Shown one piece after another: positions 38,196 through 46,352 of a DNA stretch of 64,000 nucleotides (the stretch's first letter is position 1; each line of letters opens with the position of its first letter). Under the pieces are notes generated by a model. It was not told the DNA's origin. It saw only the letters and a program-made list of their open reading frames with translations, and ran no database searches. The stretch lies in assembly GCF_018139625.1 (NCBI RefSeq), contig NZ_JAGSOH010000010.1, forward strand, positions 1 through 64,000, written 5' to 3'. The DNA is from Actinospica acidithermotolerans (lineage in GTDB: Bacteria; Actinomycetota; Actinomycetes; Streptomycetales; Catenulisporaceae). The position numbers and the translations under genes were made by a program.

Positions 38196-38777
38196 GTGAC
38201 CGACGAAACGCCGGGGCAGGCCGCGGCCGCGCCCACCGCAGCGGACGGGTCCTCGTGGCTGGTCCTGATCTACCGCATCCCCTCGGAGCCGACGCGGCTG
38301 CGCGCCACGGTGTGGCGGCGGCTGAAGGGGCTGGGGGCCGTGTATCTGCAGAACTCGGTGGCGGCGCTGCCGGCCGGGACGGCGGCGGAGCGGGCGCTGC
38401 GGAAGCTGCGGCGGGAGATCCTGGAGATGGGGGGCACGGCGCAGCTGCTGGCGTCGCAGGCGCTGGCCGGGCAGCAGGACATCCTGGCGGTCTTCCAGGC
38501 GGCTCGGGACGACGAGTACGAGGAGATCGTCGACAAGTGCCAGGACTTCCACGGGCAGCTCCAGAAGGAGTACGACGCGGGGCACTACACGTACGCCGAG
38601 CTGGAGGAGAACGAGGAGGACCTCGTCAAGCTGCGCAACTGGCTGACGAAGATCACCGAGCGGGACGTGTTCGGGGCGCCGCGGCGGGCGGCCACGCTCG
38701 AGGCGCTCGCGTCCTGTGAGCAGGCGCTGGAGGAGTACGCGGCTCGGGTTTACGCGGAAGAGGCAGAGGGGCACTGA
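38196..38777 (+). CDS. ChrB N-terminal-domain protein
   Basis: A 193-residue protein with the ChrB_N fold at the start: WLVLIYRIPSEPTRLRATVW, RRLKGLGAVYLQNSVAALPA. The rest is helical and acidic (YEEIVDKCQDFHGQLQKEY). ChrB_N proteins accompany chromate resistance genes, but no chromate transporter is seen here. In this window it faces an iron-type import operon, so it may relate to metal handling; that is inference. GTG 38196 has a closely spaced GGAG. Confidence 0.78.
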   Translation: MTDETPGQAAAAPTAADGSSWLVLIYRIPSEPTRLRATVWRRLKGLGAVYLQNSVAALPAGTAAERALRKLRREILEMGGTAQLLASQALAGQQDILAVFQAARDDEYEEIVDKCQDFHGQLQKEYDAGHYTYAELEENEEDLVKLRNWLTKITERDVFGAPRRAATLEALASCEQALEEYAARVYAEEAEGH

Positions 38778-38793
38778 GGGGCGGCCTGGCACG

Positions 38794-38863
38794 GCATCGG
38801 GACAGCATCGAGACTGCATCGGGACGGCCTCGTACGAGGACGCCGTAGATACGGCATCGGGGC
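38794..38863 (+). repeat. Short GCATCGGGAC direct repeats after the ChrB-N gene
   Basis: GCATCGGGAC at 38794, GCATCGAGAC at 38805 and GCATCGGGAC at 38816 recur every 11 bp. GCATCGGGGC follows at 38854. They are non-coding, between the stop codon and the terminator. Confidence 0.65.
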
Positions 38864-38892
38864 GCCATCGAGGCGCCGGCATACGGCATGAC

Positions 38893-38937
38893 GACGGGTC
38901 AGGGGCGCCGACTTCAGGTCGGCGCCCCTGACCCGTC
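38893..38937. terminator. 20-bp perfect hairpin terminator
   Basis: A perfect 20-bp stem (left arm 38893-38912, right arm 38918-38937, core AGGGGCGCCGAC/GTCGGCGCCCCT) with loop TTCAG. It serves both convergent genes. Confidence 0.88.
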
Positions 38938-38955
38938 TGAGATACCGCTGCGCGG

Positions 38956-39165
38956 TCAGCGCTTCCTGGCGCTCCAGAGGCTGACCGGGAGGATCACGGC
39001 CACGGCCGCGGGCATCAGCCACCAGGCGGCGACCGAGGTCTTGGACAGGCCGAAGGTCGCCAGCAGCGCGAGCAGGACGACGACGGCCACCCGCCAGTCG
39101 TCGCCGACGACGAAGTCGTACCAGAACGCGCCGAAGTCCTTCAGGCGCTTAACCACGGTGTTCAT
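38956..39165 (-). CDS. Small two-span membrane protein, last gene of the iron-type operon
   Basis: A 69-residue protein. The N-terminus (VVKRLKDFGAFWYDFVVGDD) is followed by two hydrophobic spans (WRVAVVVLLALLATFGL and AAWWLMPAAVAVILPVSLW) and a basic end. ATG 39165 starts 2 bp after the stop of the ExxE membrane protein, implying coupled translation and perhaps a subunit role. No family recognised. Confidence 0.75.
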   Translation of the reverse strand: MNTVVKRLKDFGAFWYDFVVGDDWRVAVVVLLALLATFGLSKTSVAAWWLMPAAVAVILPVSLWSARKR

Positions 39166-39167
39166 CC

Positions 39168-39944
39168 CTAGGCTCCCATCAGCTCGGACGCGGGCGACGG
39201 CTCGGCCGCGCGCGGGGCGCTGCGCCACAGCACGGAGACCCACACCAGCGCGTAGACCGCGACGCAGGGGGCGATGACGAGCAGCGCCGCGTCGTCGCCG
39301 GGCCAGTGCGCGTCGGCGCCCTCGGCGCCCCAGAACATGCCGAAGCTGGTGAGCATCACGCCGACCACGAACTTCATCGTGTTCTCGGGGACCTTGGCCA
39401 GCGGCGCCCTGATCGCGAGGCCGACGGCGACGACCAGGACGACGGCGATCGCCGCTGCCAGGGCGGCCAGCGGGACGTCGTGCGCGTTGGCGCCGAAGGT
39501 CAGGACGATGAAGACGACCTCGAGGCCCTCGAGCAGCACGCCCTTGAAGGACAGCGTGAACGCGTACCAGTCGGGGACGGAGAACCTGGTCTGCGCCTGG
39601 GCCGACTTGGCCGCGGCGAGTTCGCGGGCGAAGATCGCGTCCTCGTCGTGCAGGTCCTTGTGGCCGCTGGCCCGCAGCACCGCCTTGCGCAGCCACTGCA
39701 GTCCGAAGATCAGCAGCAGGCCGCCGACCACCAGGCGCAGCGCGCCGAGCGGGATGGCGGTGACGGCGGGGCCGAGCACGGCGGTGATCACGGCGAGCAC
39801 GGCCAGACCGGCGCCCACGCCGTAGCCCGCGGACTTCCAGTCGCGGGCCGTTCCGGCGGCGAGCACGATGGTCACCGCCTCGACCGCTTCTACCGCGCAG
39901 GCCAGAAACACGGCGGCGAACAGTGCGCCTCCGGTGCCGGTCAT
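39168..39944 (-). CDS. FTR1-like polytopic membrane protein with two ExxE motifs
   Basis: A 258-residue protein with about seven hydrophobic spans. Two intramembrane ExxE motifs (AVEAVEAVTIVLAAG and LLEGLEVVFIVLTFG) recall the RExxE iron-binding motifs of FTR1 permeases, but the arginine is missing. The loop between spans 3 and 4 is charged. Its ATG overlaps the stop of the ABC ATPase gene (ATGA), tying it to the ferric-type importer. A role in iron or other metal transport is inferred. Confidence 0.75.
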   Translation of the reverse strand: MTGTGGALFAAVFLACAVEAVEAVTIVLAAGTARDWKSAGYGVGAGLAVLAVITAVLGPAVTAIPLGALRLVVGGLLLIFGLQWLRKAVLRASGHKDLHDEDAIFARELAAAKSAQAQTRFSVPDWYAFTLSFKGVLLEGLEVVFIVLTFGANAHDVPLAALAAAIAVVLVVAVGLAIRAPLAKVPENTMKFVVGVMLTSFGMFWGAEGADAHWPGDDAALLVIAPCVAVYALVWVSVLWRSAPRAAEPSPASELMGA

Positions 39945-41164
39945 TCGGTGACTCCTTGGTTGATCGCGGCGGATTCCTGGCCCGCCGTAACAGTTGTTAC
40001 TTCGTCATCGTAACTGATCTGGGCCGCGTCGTTAAGCGGGAAGGCGATGCAACCTGTGGGATCCAGTGAAAGCCTCGCGTGCGTGCCGCGGGCCCACGGG
40101 CGGGCCGAGAAGACCGAGGTGAGATGACGGTCCCCGCACGCGATGACGTGGTCGTATCCGCGGCCGCGGTAGGCGACGTCGATCACGGTGCCGGAGACGC
40201 TGCCGGAGAGGCTACCGACGGACGACGCGGCGGCGTCGGCGGCGTCAGCGGCGTCGGCGGACTCGTCGAACGCGGGCGCGGCGGGGCGGATCAGCACGCG
40301 CACGGCGTCGCCCGCCTTCAGCGCGTGCGCCGACCTGGCCTGCACCCGCCAGTCGCGGACCTCGACGACGTAGAAGTCGTCCGGTTCGCGGCCGACGACG
40401 GTGCCGGTCAGCTCGCCGCTCAGGCCGGTGAATCCCGCCACGAACGGCGTCGCGGGCCGGTGGTAGAGCGTCTCCGGGTCCGCGAGCTGGACCAGGCGGC
40501 CCTGGTCGAGCACGCCGATCATGTCGGCGAGCGCGAAGGCCTCGGCCTGGTCGTGGGTGATGTACACGGCGGTCGCACCGGACTGGCGGGTGAGCGTGGA
40601 GATCTCGACGCGCAGCCGCTCGCGCAGGTCGGTGTCCAGGTTCGACAGGGGCTCGTCGAACAGCAGCAGTCCCGGCTGGGCCACGATCGCCCGGGCGAGC
40701 GCCACGCGCTGCTGCTGACCGCCCGACAGCTCGTGCGGGTAGCGCTCGGCGAGGCCGGCGAGGCCGACCCGCTCAAGGGCCTCCATGGCCCGGGCCCTGG
40801 ACTGATCCGCCGCCAGTTTCCGCCGCTTGAGGGCGTATCCGACGTTGCCGAGGGCGCTCAGGTGCGGCCAGAGGGCGTAGTCCTGGAAGACCATCGCGAG
40901 GTCGCGCTGCTCTGGCGGCACGTGCGTGCGCGGGGCGCTCACCAGGCGGTCGCCGATGCGCAGTTCACCCTCGTCGAGCCGTTCGATCCCGGCCAGCGCG
41001 CGCACGAGGGTGGTCTTGCCGGAGCCAGAGGGGCCGAGCAGCACCAGGAAGCGGCCGGCCTCGACCTCCAGGTCGACCCCGGCCAGCGCGCGCACGGCGC
41101 CGTACCGCTTGCCGGCCCCGACGAGCGATACGCGGTGGCCGCCCCGATCATCGAGACTGTTCAT
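39941..41164 (-). CDS. Fe(III)-type ABC transporter ATP-binding protein (AfuC/FbpC-like)
   Basis: A 407-residue ATPase. It has Walker A GPSGSGKTT, Q-loop VFQDYALWPHL, signature LSGGQQQRVALARAI, Walker B LLLFDEPLSNLD and switch VYITHDQAEAF. A C-terminal TOBE region contains an Ala/Asp-rich insertion (ADAADAADAAASS). It follows the permease with an ATGA overlap. Family context favours ferric iron, though related systems carry 2-aminoethylphosphonate or thiamine. Confidence 0.87.
   Translation of the reverse strand: MNSLDDRGGHRVSLVGAGKRYGAVRALAGVDLEVEAGRFLVLLGPSGSGKTTLVRALAGIERLDEGELRIGDRLVSAPRTHVPPEQRDLAMVFQDYALWPHLSALGNVGYALKRRKLAADQSRARAMEALERVGLAGLAERYPHELSGGQQQRVALARAIVAQPGLLLFDEPLSNLDTDLRERLRVEISTLTRQSGATAVYITHDQAEAFALADMIGVLDQGRLVQLADPETLYHRPATPFVAGFTGLSGELTGTVVGREPDDFYVVEVRDWRVQARSAHALKAGDAVRVLIRPAAPAFDESADAADAADAAASSVGSLSGSVSGTVIDVAYRGRGYDHVIACGDRHLTSVFSARPWARGTHARLSLDPTGCIAFPLNDAAQISYDDEVTTVTAGQESAAINQGVTE
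39987..40014. promoter_or_regulatory. GTAAC palindrome array within the 3' end of the ABC ATPase gene
   Basis: GTAAC-AGTT-GTTAC (39987-40000) is a perfect palindrome, and a third GTAAC lies at 40010-40014. It is 43 bp upstream of the ExxE membrane-protein start and may be an internal operator. Confidence 0.35.
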
Positions 41165-42915
41165 GACGTCCTTCCCAGTCGACGCCAACCGGCCGGTGCG
41201 ACCAGTTGGAAGATGCCCCACACCAGGCCGATCACGGCCAGCGCGGCGAGCACGGCGATCACTTCCATGGCCGTGCCGCCGGCGTAGTCGTACGTCGACA
41301 GCGCCCGCTCGATGCCCACCGAGACCGTCGGGTCGTTCGGCGGGTAGAGCAGCTGCGAGACCGGCAGTTCCAGCAGCGTGCCGCCGAAGGTCAGCGACCA
41401 GGCGGACAGCAGCGGCCGGGCGAGCAGCGGAAGCATGACGCGCAGCCAGGAGCCGGCCGCGTTCGAGCCGTGCACCCGGGACGCCTCGCGCAGCGACTCC
41501 TGCACCTGGCCGACACTGCCGAACAGCACGCGCGAGGCGGCGGGCAGCGACGTGGCTATGTAGGCGAGCACGAGCAGCGTCGTCGTCATGTAGAGGTGGA
41601 TGCCGGCGTCGTTCACGATCGGCAGGTTGTACGTGAAGATGTAGCCGGCCGCGAACACGATGCCGGGCAGCGCGACGGCCGTGATCAGCAGCAGGTCCAG
41701 CATCCGCGCCGATCTGCGGCCGTGCCGGGAGGTGAGCAGCCGGGCCACGACGAGGCCGATGAGCACGGTGACCGTCGCGGTGATCGTCGCCAGCAGCGCC
41801 GAGTACTCCAGCGGCTGGTAGAGCGCGGGCGATGTCAGGGCCCTGGTGTAGTTGCCGAAGCTGAAGTTCGCCCCGCCTTCGAGGGTGCCGAGGCCCGTCA
41901 TCAGCGACGCCGAGATGGCGCCGAAGGTCGGCACGCCGAGGCAGAGCATGAACAGCAGCACCATCGCGGCGAGCGTGCCTATCGTGCCGGGCCTGGACAG
42001 CTCGCGGCGGCGCGCGGGCCGGGCGCGTCCGCCGAGCACCCGGTAGCTGCGGTTGCGCAGCGCGGCGTGCTGGGCGAGCAGCGCGAGGCCGGCCATCGCC
42101 AGCAGGATCCAGCCGACCGCGGCGGCCACCGGGAACTGCACCGGGAAGTTGTCCACGGCGCTGTAGAGCTCGAAGGTGGCGACCGGGAAGTGCGCGTCGT
42201 TGGCCAGCGTCGAGGCGACGCCGAAGTCGCTGATCGACTCGGCGAACACGATGGCCAGCGAGGACCAGATCGCCGGGGCGAGCAGCGCGGCCACGGTGCG
42301 GGTGACGGACCACCTGCCGCCGCCGTGCACGCGCACCGCCGCCTCGAACTCCTCGCCGAGCCCGCGCAGGCCGGCGGAGATCGCGAGGTACGCGAACGGG
42401 ATGCCCTTCACCGTCAGCACGCCGATCACGCCGACCGGTCCGAACAGCAGGCCGCGGGCCACGCTGTCCGGCACGTGCAGCAGATCGAGTACGCCGGAGG
42501 GCTCGAGCAGCCGCTCCCAGCCGAGCGCGATCAGGTAGGAGGGGACGAGCAGCAGCGCGAACATGCAGCCGGACCACAGCCGTCGCCCCGGCACGCGGGT
42601 GCGCTGCACGATCCAGGCCACCGCGAAGCCGACGATTGCCGAGAGCGCCGCGGTGACGACGCCGATGAGCAGCGTGTCGGCGATGCCCTGCAGCATCGGG
42701 CCCTGGAACGCGCCCTGGAAGCTGCTCAGGGCGAACCACTGCGTCCCCTGGTCGAACAGCCTCGGGCTGAAGGCGACCAGCAGGAACAGCAGGATCGGCA
42801 GCAGCAGGATCGCCGCCACGAGCAGCCAGAACAGCGCGAACGGCGCCTTGCGCGCCCAGCCGGCCACCGCGCGGGTCCGCGCGGTGGCCGGTGCGACTAG
42901 CGTGGTCACGGTCAT
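41161..42915 (-). CDS. Fe(III)-type ABC transporter permease (two fused permease domains)
   Basis: A 584-residue membrane protein with two BPD_transp_1 modules and about 12 spans. Each module has an EAA-type coupling loop: EEFEAAVRVHGGGRWSVTRTV in the first half and ESLREASRVHGSNAAGSWLR in the second. The architecture matches SfuB/FbpB/AfuB. The start ATG 42915 is 6 bp after the binding-protein gene. Confidence 0.9.
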   Translation of the reverse strand: MTVTTLVAPATARTRAVAGWARKAPFALFWLLVAAILLLPILLFLLVAFSPRLFDQGTQWFALSSFQGAFQGPMLQGIADTLLIGVVTAALSAIVGFAVAWIVQRTRVPGRRLWSGCMFALLLVPSYLIALGWERLLEPSGVLDLLHVPDSVARGLLFGPVGVIGVLTVKGIPFAYLAISAGLRGLGEEFEAAVRVHGGGRWSVTRTVAALLAPAIWSSLAIVFAESISDFGVASTLANDAHFPVATFELYSAVDNFPVQFPVAAAVGWILLAMAGLALLAQHAALRNRSYRVLGGRARPARRRELSRPGTIGTLAAMVLLFMLCLGVPTFGAISASLMTGLGTLEGGANFSFGNYTRALTSPALYQPLEYSALLATITATVTVLIGLVVARLLTSRHGRRSARMLDLLLITAVALPGIVFAAGYIFTYNLPIVNDAGIHLYMTTTLLVLAYIATSLPAASRVLFGSVGQVQESLREASRVHGSNAAGSWLRVMLPLLARPLLSAWSLTFGGTLLELPVSQLLYPPNDPTVSVGIERALSTYDYAGGTAMEVIAVLAALAVIGLVWGIFQLVAPAGWRRLGRTS

Positions 42916-42921
42916 CGGTGG

Positions 42922-43998
42922 TTACTTGATGTTCTCGTCGAAGTAGGTGTTGACCTGGGTCTCCAGCGGACCCCAGTAGGACGGGTCGATGCGCTGGTAG
43001 GTGGCCGGCATGGTGCCGATGTCCTTGACCGGCTCGATTCCGGGCACGATCGGCCAGTAGAGCGAGTCGCCCGTCGGGTCGCCGGTCTGCATGACGGCCT
43101 GGCCGGCGGCGGACAGCACGTACTGGACGAACTTCTCAGCCTCCTGCTGCACCTTGGCCGAGGCGCCCTTGTCGATGCCGATCACGCCGGGCAGCAGCGT
43201 GGTGGTGCCCAGGTAGACGACCTTCGGGTCGTAGTTCGCGCTCTTCTTCGCGGTGGCGACCTCGCCGGCCGCGGCGGAGGACTGGATCAGGCCGTAGTCG
43301 ATCTGGCCGGTCTCCAGCGCGTGCAGCGTGTCGCCGTTGGTCGGGTGCACCTGCAGGCCGTTGGCCTTGAGCTCGGAGAGGTACTTCTCGCCCGCGGCCA
43401 CGCCGCCGGACTCGCCGCCCAGCTCGTTCATCAGGCCGGCGATCAGCGGGTAGGTCGGGCCGGACTGCGACGGGTCGTTCATGCCGACCTTGTCCTTGTA
43501 CGCGGCGCCGAGCAGGTCCTGCCAGGTCTTCGGAACGGCGGTGACCTTCGCGGCGTTGTAGATCAGCGCCGGCACGGCGGTGGTGCTGACCGGGCTGTAG
43601 GCGTGGTCCGAGGGGACCAGGGTCTCGCCCGCGGACGTCAGCGTGACGCCGGGGTTGTAGTCGAGCAGCTGGCCCTCCTTGTCGAGGGTCGCGAAGGCGG
43701 TGTCGCCGTCGACCCAGAGCAGGCCCCACTGCGGGTTGTTGCGCTCGGCGCCGACCTTGGCCAGCAGCGGTCCGGTGCTGTCGTCGTCCAGCGAGACGGG
43801 GATGCCGGTCGCCTTGGTGAAGGCCTTCGTCACCGCCGAGTCATAGCCCTGCGAGGAGTACACGACCAGGGTGACGTCGCCGCTGCCGCCTGACACGGAG
43901 GACGCGTTCGAGGAGCTAGAGCAGCCGGCCAGGGTGCCCAGCGCGAGGGCACCGGCCACGGCGGCACCGAACGCCGGCCGTCGGGTCCACGAGTTCAT
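42922..43998 (-). CDS. Fe(III)-type ABC transporter substrate-binding lipoprotein
   Basis: A 358-residue exported protein. The signal peptide ends in lipobox GTLAGC. The mature protein is a ferric-binding type periplasmic fold: DVTLVVYSSQGYDSAVTKAF, then PQWGLLWVDGDTAFATL and TWQDLLGAAYKDKVGMNDPS. Tyrosines in the C-terminal lobe could coordinate metal, but the ligand is not proven. ATG 43998 has GGAG 6 nt upstream. It is the first gene of the leftward import operon. Confidence 0.88.
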   Translation of the reverse strand: MNSWTRRPAFGAAVAGALALGTLAGCSSSSNASSVSGGSGDVTLVVYSSQGYDSAVTKAFTKATGIPVSLDDDSTGPLLAKVGAERNNPQWGLLWVDGDTAFATLDKEGQLLDYNPGVTLTSAGETLVPSDHAYSPVSTTAVPALIYNAAKVTAVPKTWQDLLGAAYKDKVGMNDPSQSGPTYPLIAGLMNELGGESGGVAAGEKYLSELKANGLQVHPTNGDTLHALETGQIDYGLIQSSAAAGEVATAKKSANYDPKVVYLGTTTLLPGVIGIDKGASAKVQQEAEKFVQYVLSAAGQAVMQTGDPTGDSLYWPIVPGIEPVKDIGTMPATYQRIDPSYWGPLETQVNTYFDENIK

Positions 43999-44204
43999 CA
44001 AGATCTCCAGCTGTAGTCATGAGCGAGATGTAACGACCGTTAGAGATGCTGAATGACAGAACTGGAATCGGAGCGGGCAGCGGGTGTCCTCCCGGTGAAC
44101 AGACGACTGCTACCGGGGAAGCCACGCCGGGAGCGATCAACGGCTACCCGGTGGGGAACGGGGCATATAACGTGGAGACACTGACCGTTCGGACGGGAGT
44201 GCAC

Positions 44205-45845
44205 ATGGCAGATGCCGCTGACGGGCGCGAGCTCAGTGCCACTGACGCAGGGTTGAGTGCGCCGGAGGAGACCGATGTGGTCGTCCTCGGCGCCGGGCAC
44301 AACGGGCTGGTGACCGCCGCGTATCTGGCCAGGTTCGGGCTCCGGGTGACGGTTCTGGAGCGGCTCGACCACGTCGGCGGCGCCGCGGTGAGCGAGCAGC
44401 TGTTCCCGGGGATCGAGGCCCGGCTTTCCGCGTTCTCCTACCTGGTCGCGCTGATGCCGTACGCGGTGGTCCGCGACCTCGAGCTCGACGTCGAACTGCG
44501 CTCCCGGCCGGTCGCCTCCTACACCCCCGTGCTGCGCGACGGCCGCGACGACGGCCTGCTGGTCGAGCGCAGGCCCGGCGCGGCGACGGTGGACTCCTTC
44601 CGCCGGATCACCGGCTCGGACCGCGACTGGCAGGCCTGGCAGCGCTTCTACGACCAGATCGGCAAGGCGGCCAAGGTCATCGCGCCCACGCTGCTGGAGC
44701 CGATGCCGGGCAAGGGCGTCGTGATGAAGGCCGTGCGCGAGGCGTGCGGATCGTCCTTCTGGAACGAGTTCATGGAGGAGCCGCTCGGCACGATCGTCGA
44801 CCGCACCTTCGAGGACGACGACGTGCGCGGCGTGGTGCTCACGGACGCGCTGATCGGCACTCAGACCTACGCGTACGATCCGACCCTCATTCAGAACCGC
44901 TGCTTCCTGTACCACGTGATGGCCAGCGCGTCCGGAGAGTGGCGGGTGCCGATCGGCGGCATGGGCGCGGTGACCGGCTCGCTGGAACGCGCCGCGGTCA
45001 AGGCGGGCGCGGTGATCCGCACGAGCGCCGAGGTGACGTTCGTCGAGTCCGACGGACGGCGTGCCAGCGTGCTGTATCGGACCCCCGACGGCGAGCACAG
45101 GATCGACGCGAAGTACGTCGCCGCCAACGTCGCGCCGCCGGTCCTCGCGCGTCTGCTCGGCAACGACGGCGCGCCGCCACCCGAGGGCAACCAGCTGAAG
45201 GTCAACCTCGTCGTCGACCGGCTGCCCCGGCTGCGCAGCGGGATCACCGCGGAGACGGCGTTCGCGGGCACGTTCCACGTCGACGAGTCGGCCGGCCGGC
45301 TGGCGGAGGCGTATCAGGAATCGGAGTCCGGGCGGCTGCCCGACCCGCTGCCCTTCGAGGCCTACTGCCACACGCTGACGGACCGCACGATCCTGAGCCC
45401 TCAGGCGGCGCGCAGCGGCATCCATACGATCACACTGTTCGGCCTGCACACCCCCGCGCGCCTGTTCAAGGAGGAGGGCACGAAGGACCGTGCCGTGAAG
45501 CTCGCTCTCGCGGGCCTCAACAGGTACCTCGCGGAGCCGATCGAGGAATGCCTCACGCTCGACGCCGACGGCAAGCCGTGCATCGAGGCGCTCAGCCCGC
45601 TCGACGTCGAGGCCAGGCTCGCGATGCCGGGCGGCCACATCTTCCACGGCGACCTGTCCTGGCCGTGGGCGACCGGCAGCGGCGTGGCGGGCTCGTGGGG
45701 TGTGGAGACCCAGATCCCGAACGTCGTGATCTGCGGCTCGGGCGCACTGCGCGGCGGCGCCGTCAGCGGCGTCCCCGGCCGGGCCGCCGCGCTCAGCATC
45801 GTCGCGCAGATTCAGCGCACGCGCGGCAGACGCCTGATGCGCTAG
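44205..45845 (+). CDS. FAD-dependent oxidoreductase, phytoene-desaturase/PYROXD2-like
   Basis: A 546-residue flavoprotein. The N-terminal FAD motif is DVVVLGAGHNGLVTAAYLAR with FGLRVTVLERLDHVGGAA. The C-terminal FAD-binding segment is NVVICGSGALRGGAVSGVPG. Length and motifs match the PYROXD2 branch of the CrtI superfamily. No carotenoid genes are nearby, so the substrate is unknown. ATG 44205 has GGGAG 5 nt upstream. TATAAC at 44166-44171 is a possible -10. It is divergent from the import operon. Confidence 0.87.
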   Translation: MADAADGRELSATDAGLSAPEETDVVVLGAGHNGLVTAAYLARFGLRVTVLERLDHVGGAAVSEQLFPGIEARLSAFSYLVALMPYAVVRDLELDVELRSRPVASYTPVLRDGRDDGLLVERRPGAATVDSFRRITGSDRDWQAWQRFYDQIGKAAKVIAPTLLEPMPGKGVVMKAVREACGSSFWNEFMEEPLGTIVDRTFEDDDVRGVVLTDALIGTQTYAYDPTLIQNRCFLYHVMASASGEWRVPIGGMGAVTGSLERAAVKAGAVIRTSAEVTFVESDGRRASVLYRTPDGEHRIDAKYVAANVAPPVLARLLGNDGAPPPEGNQLKVNLVVDRLPRLRSGITAETAFAGTFHVDESAGRLAEAYQESESGRLPDPLPFEAYCHTLTDRTILSPQAARSGIHTITLFGLHTPARLFKEEGTKDRAVKLALAGLNRYLAEPIEECLTLDADGKPCIEALSPLDVEARLAMPGGHIFHGDLSWPWATGSGVAGSWGVETQIPNVVICGSGALRGGAVSGVPGRAAALSIVAQIQRTRGRRLMR

Positions 45846-45851
45846 CCGGAC

Positions 45852-45925
45852 GATCCGCTGGCCCGGCCGATCCGCTGGCCGGGCGAATCCGAGTCGGACG
45901 ATCCGCTGGCCGGCCGATCCGCTGG
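45852..45925 (+). repeat. Four exact GATCCGCTGG repeats between convergent genes
   Basis: GATCCGCTGG occurs at 45852, 45869, 45900 and 45916, with GC-rich flanks (CCGGCC, CCGGGC). A degenerate copy lies near 45886. The repeats fill the 80-bp gap and could form terminator-like stems. Confidence 0.75.
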
Positions 45926-46321
45926 TCAGCGCGGGAATCGTTGCAGTGGCGAGGCGTCCCCGACCGACCAACGGTGGCCGAACGGATCGGTGAAGCCGCC
46001 TTGGCGGTGCGTTCCCCACGGCACCTCGTGGTCCTCGACGGCCGCGCCCGCGGTGGCTCCGGCGGCGACGGCGCGCTCGACGAACGAGTCGGGGTCGTCG
46101 GCGAACAGCTCGATGCGCGTGCTCGTCGCCCCGGCCTGCGCGGGACTGGTCTCCGTGGGATTGCGCGGGTTCACCTCGTGCAGGAAGAACGGCGCGCCGT
46201 CGATCTCCAGACCGGCGACGCCGCCGAGGTTCCACAGTTCCCGGGCGCCGAGCGCGCTCGCGTACCAGGCGAGCGCGCGGGTGGCGTCCGGGACGATGAG
46301 CATTGCCGAGATCGCGGTCAC
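45926..46321 (-). CDS. VOC-family (glyoxalase/PhnB-like) protein
   Basis: A 131-residue single-module VOC fold: SAMLIVPDATRALAWYASAL at the start, GLEIDGAPFFLHEVNP in the middle and QGGFTDPFGHRWSVGD at the end. The metal-ligand positions typical of glyoxalases are only partly kept. Function unknown; homologues are often called glyoxalase/bleomycin-resistance family. The start is GTG 46321. Confidence 0.83.
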   Translation of the reverse strand: MTAISAMLIVPDATRALAWYASALGARELWNLGGVAGLEIDGAPFFLHEVNPRNPTETSPAQAGATSTRIELFADDPDSFVERAVAAGATAGAAVEDHEVPWGTHRQGGFTDPFGHRWSVGDASPLQRFPR

Positions 46322-46352
46322 CGCTCCAGCATGCCGGACGAAACCCGGTTCG

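Noticed and set aside
38196-38777. Chromate-resistance locus
   Set aside because: Only the ChrB N-terminal domain is present; there is no chrA transporter or ChrB C-terminal domain.
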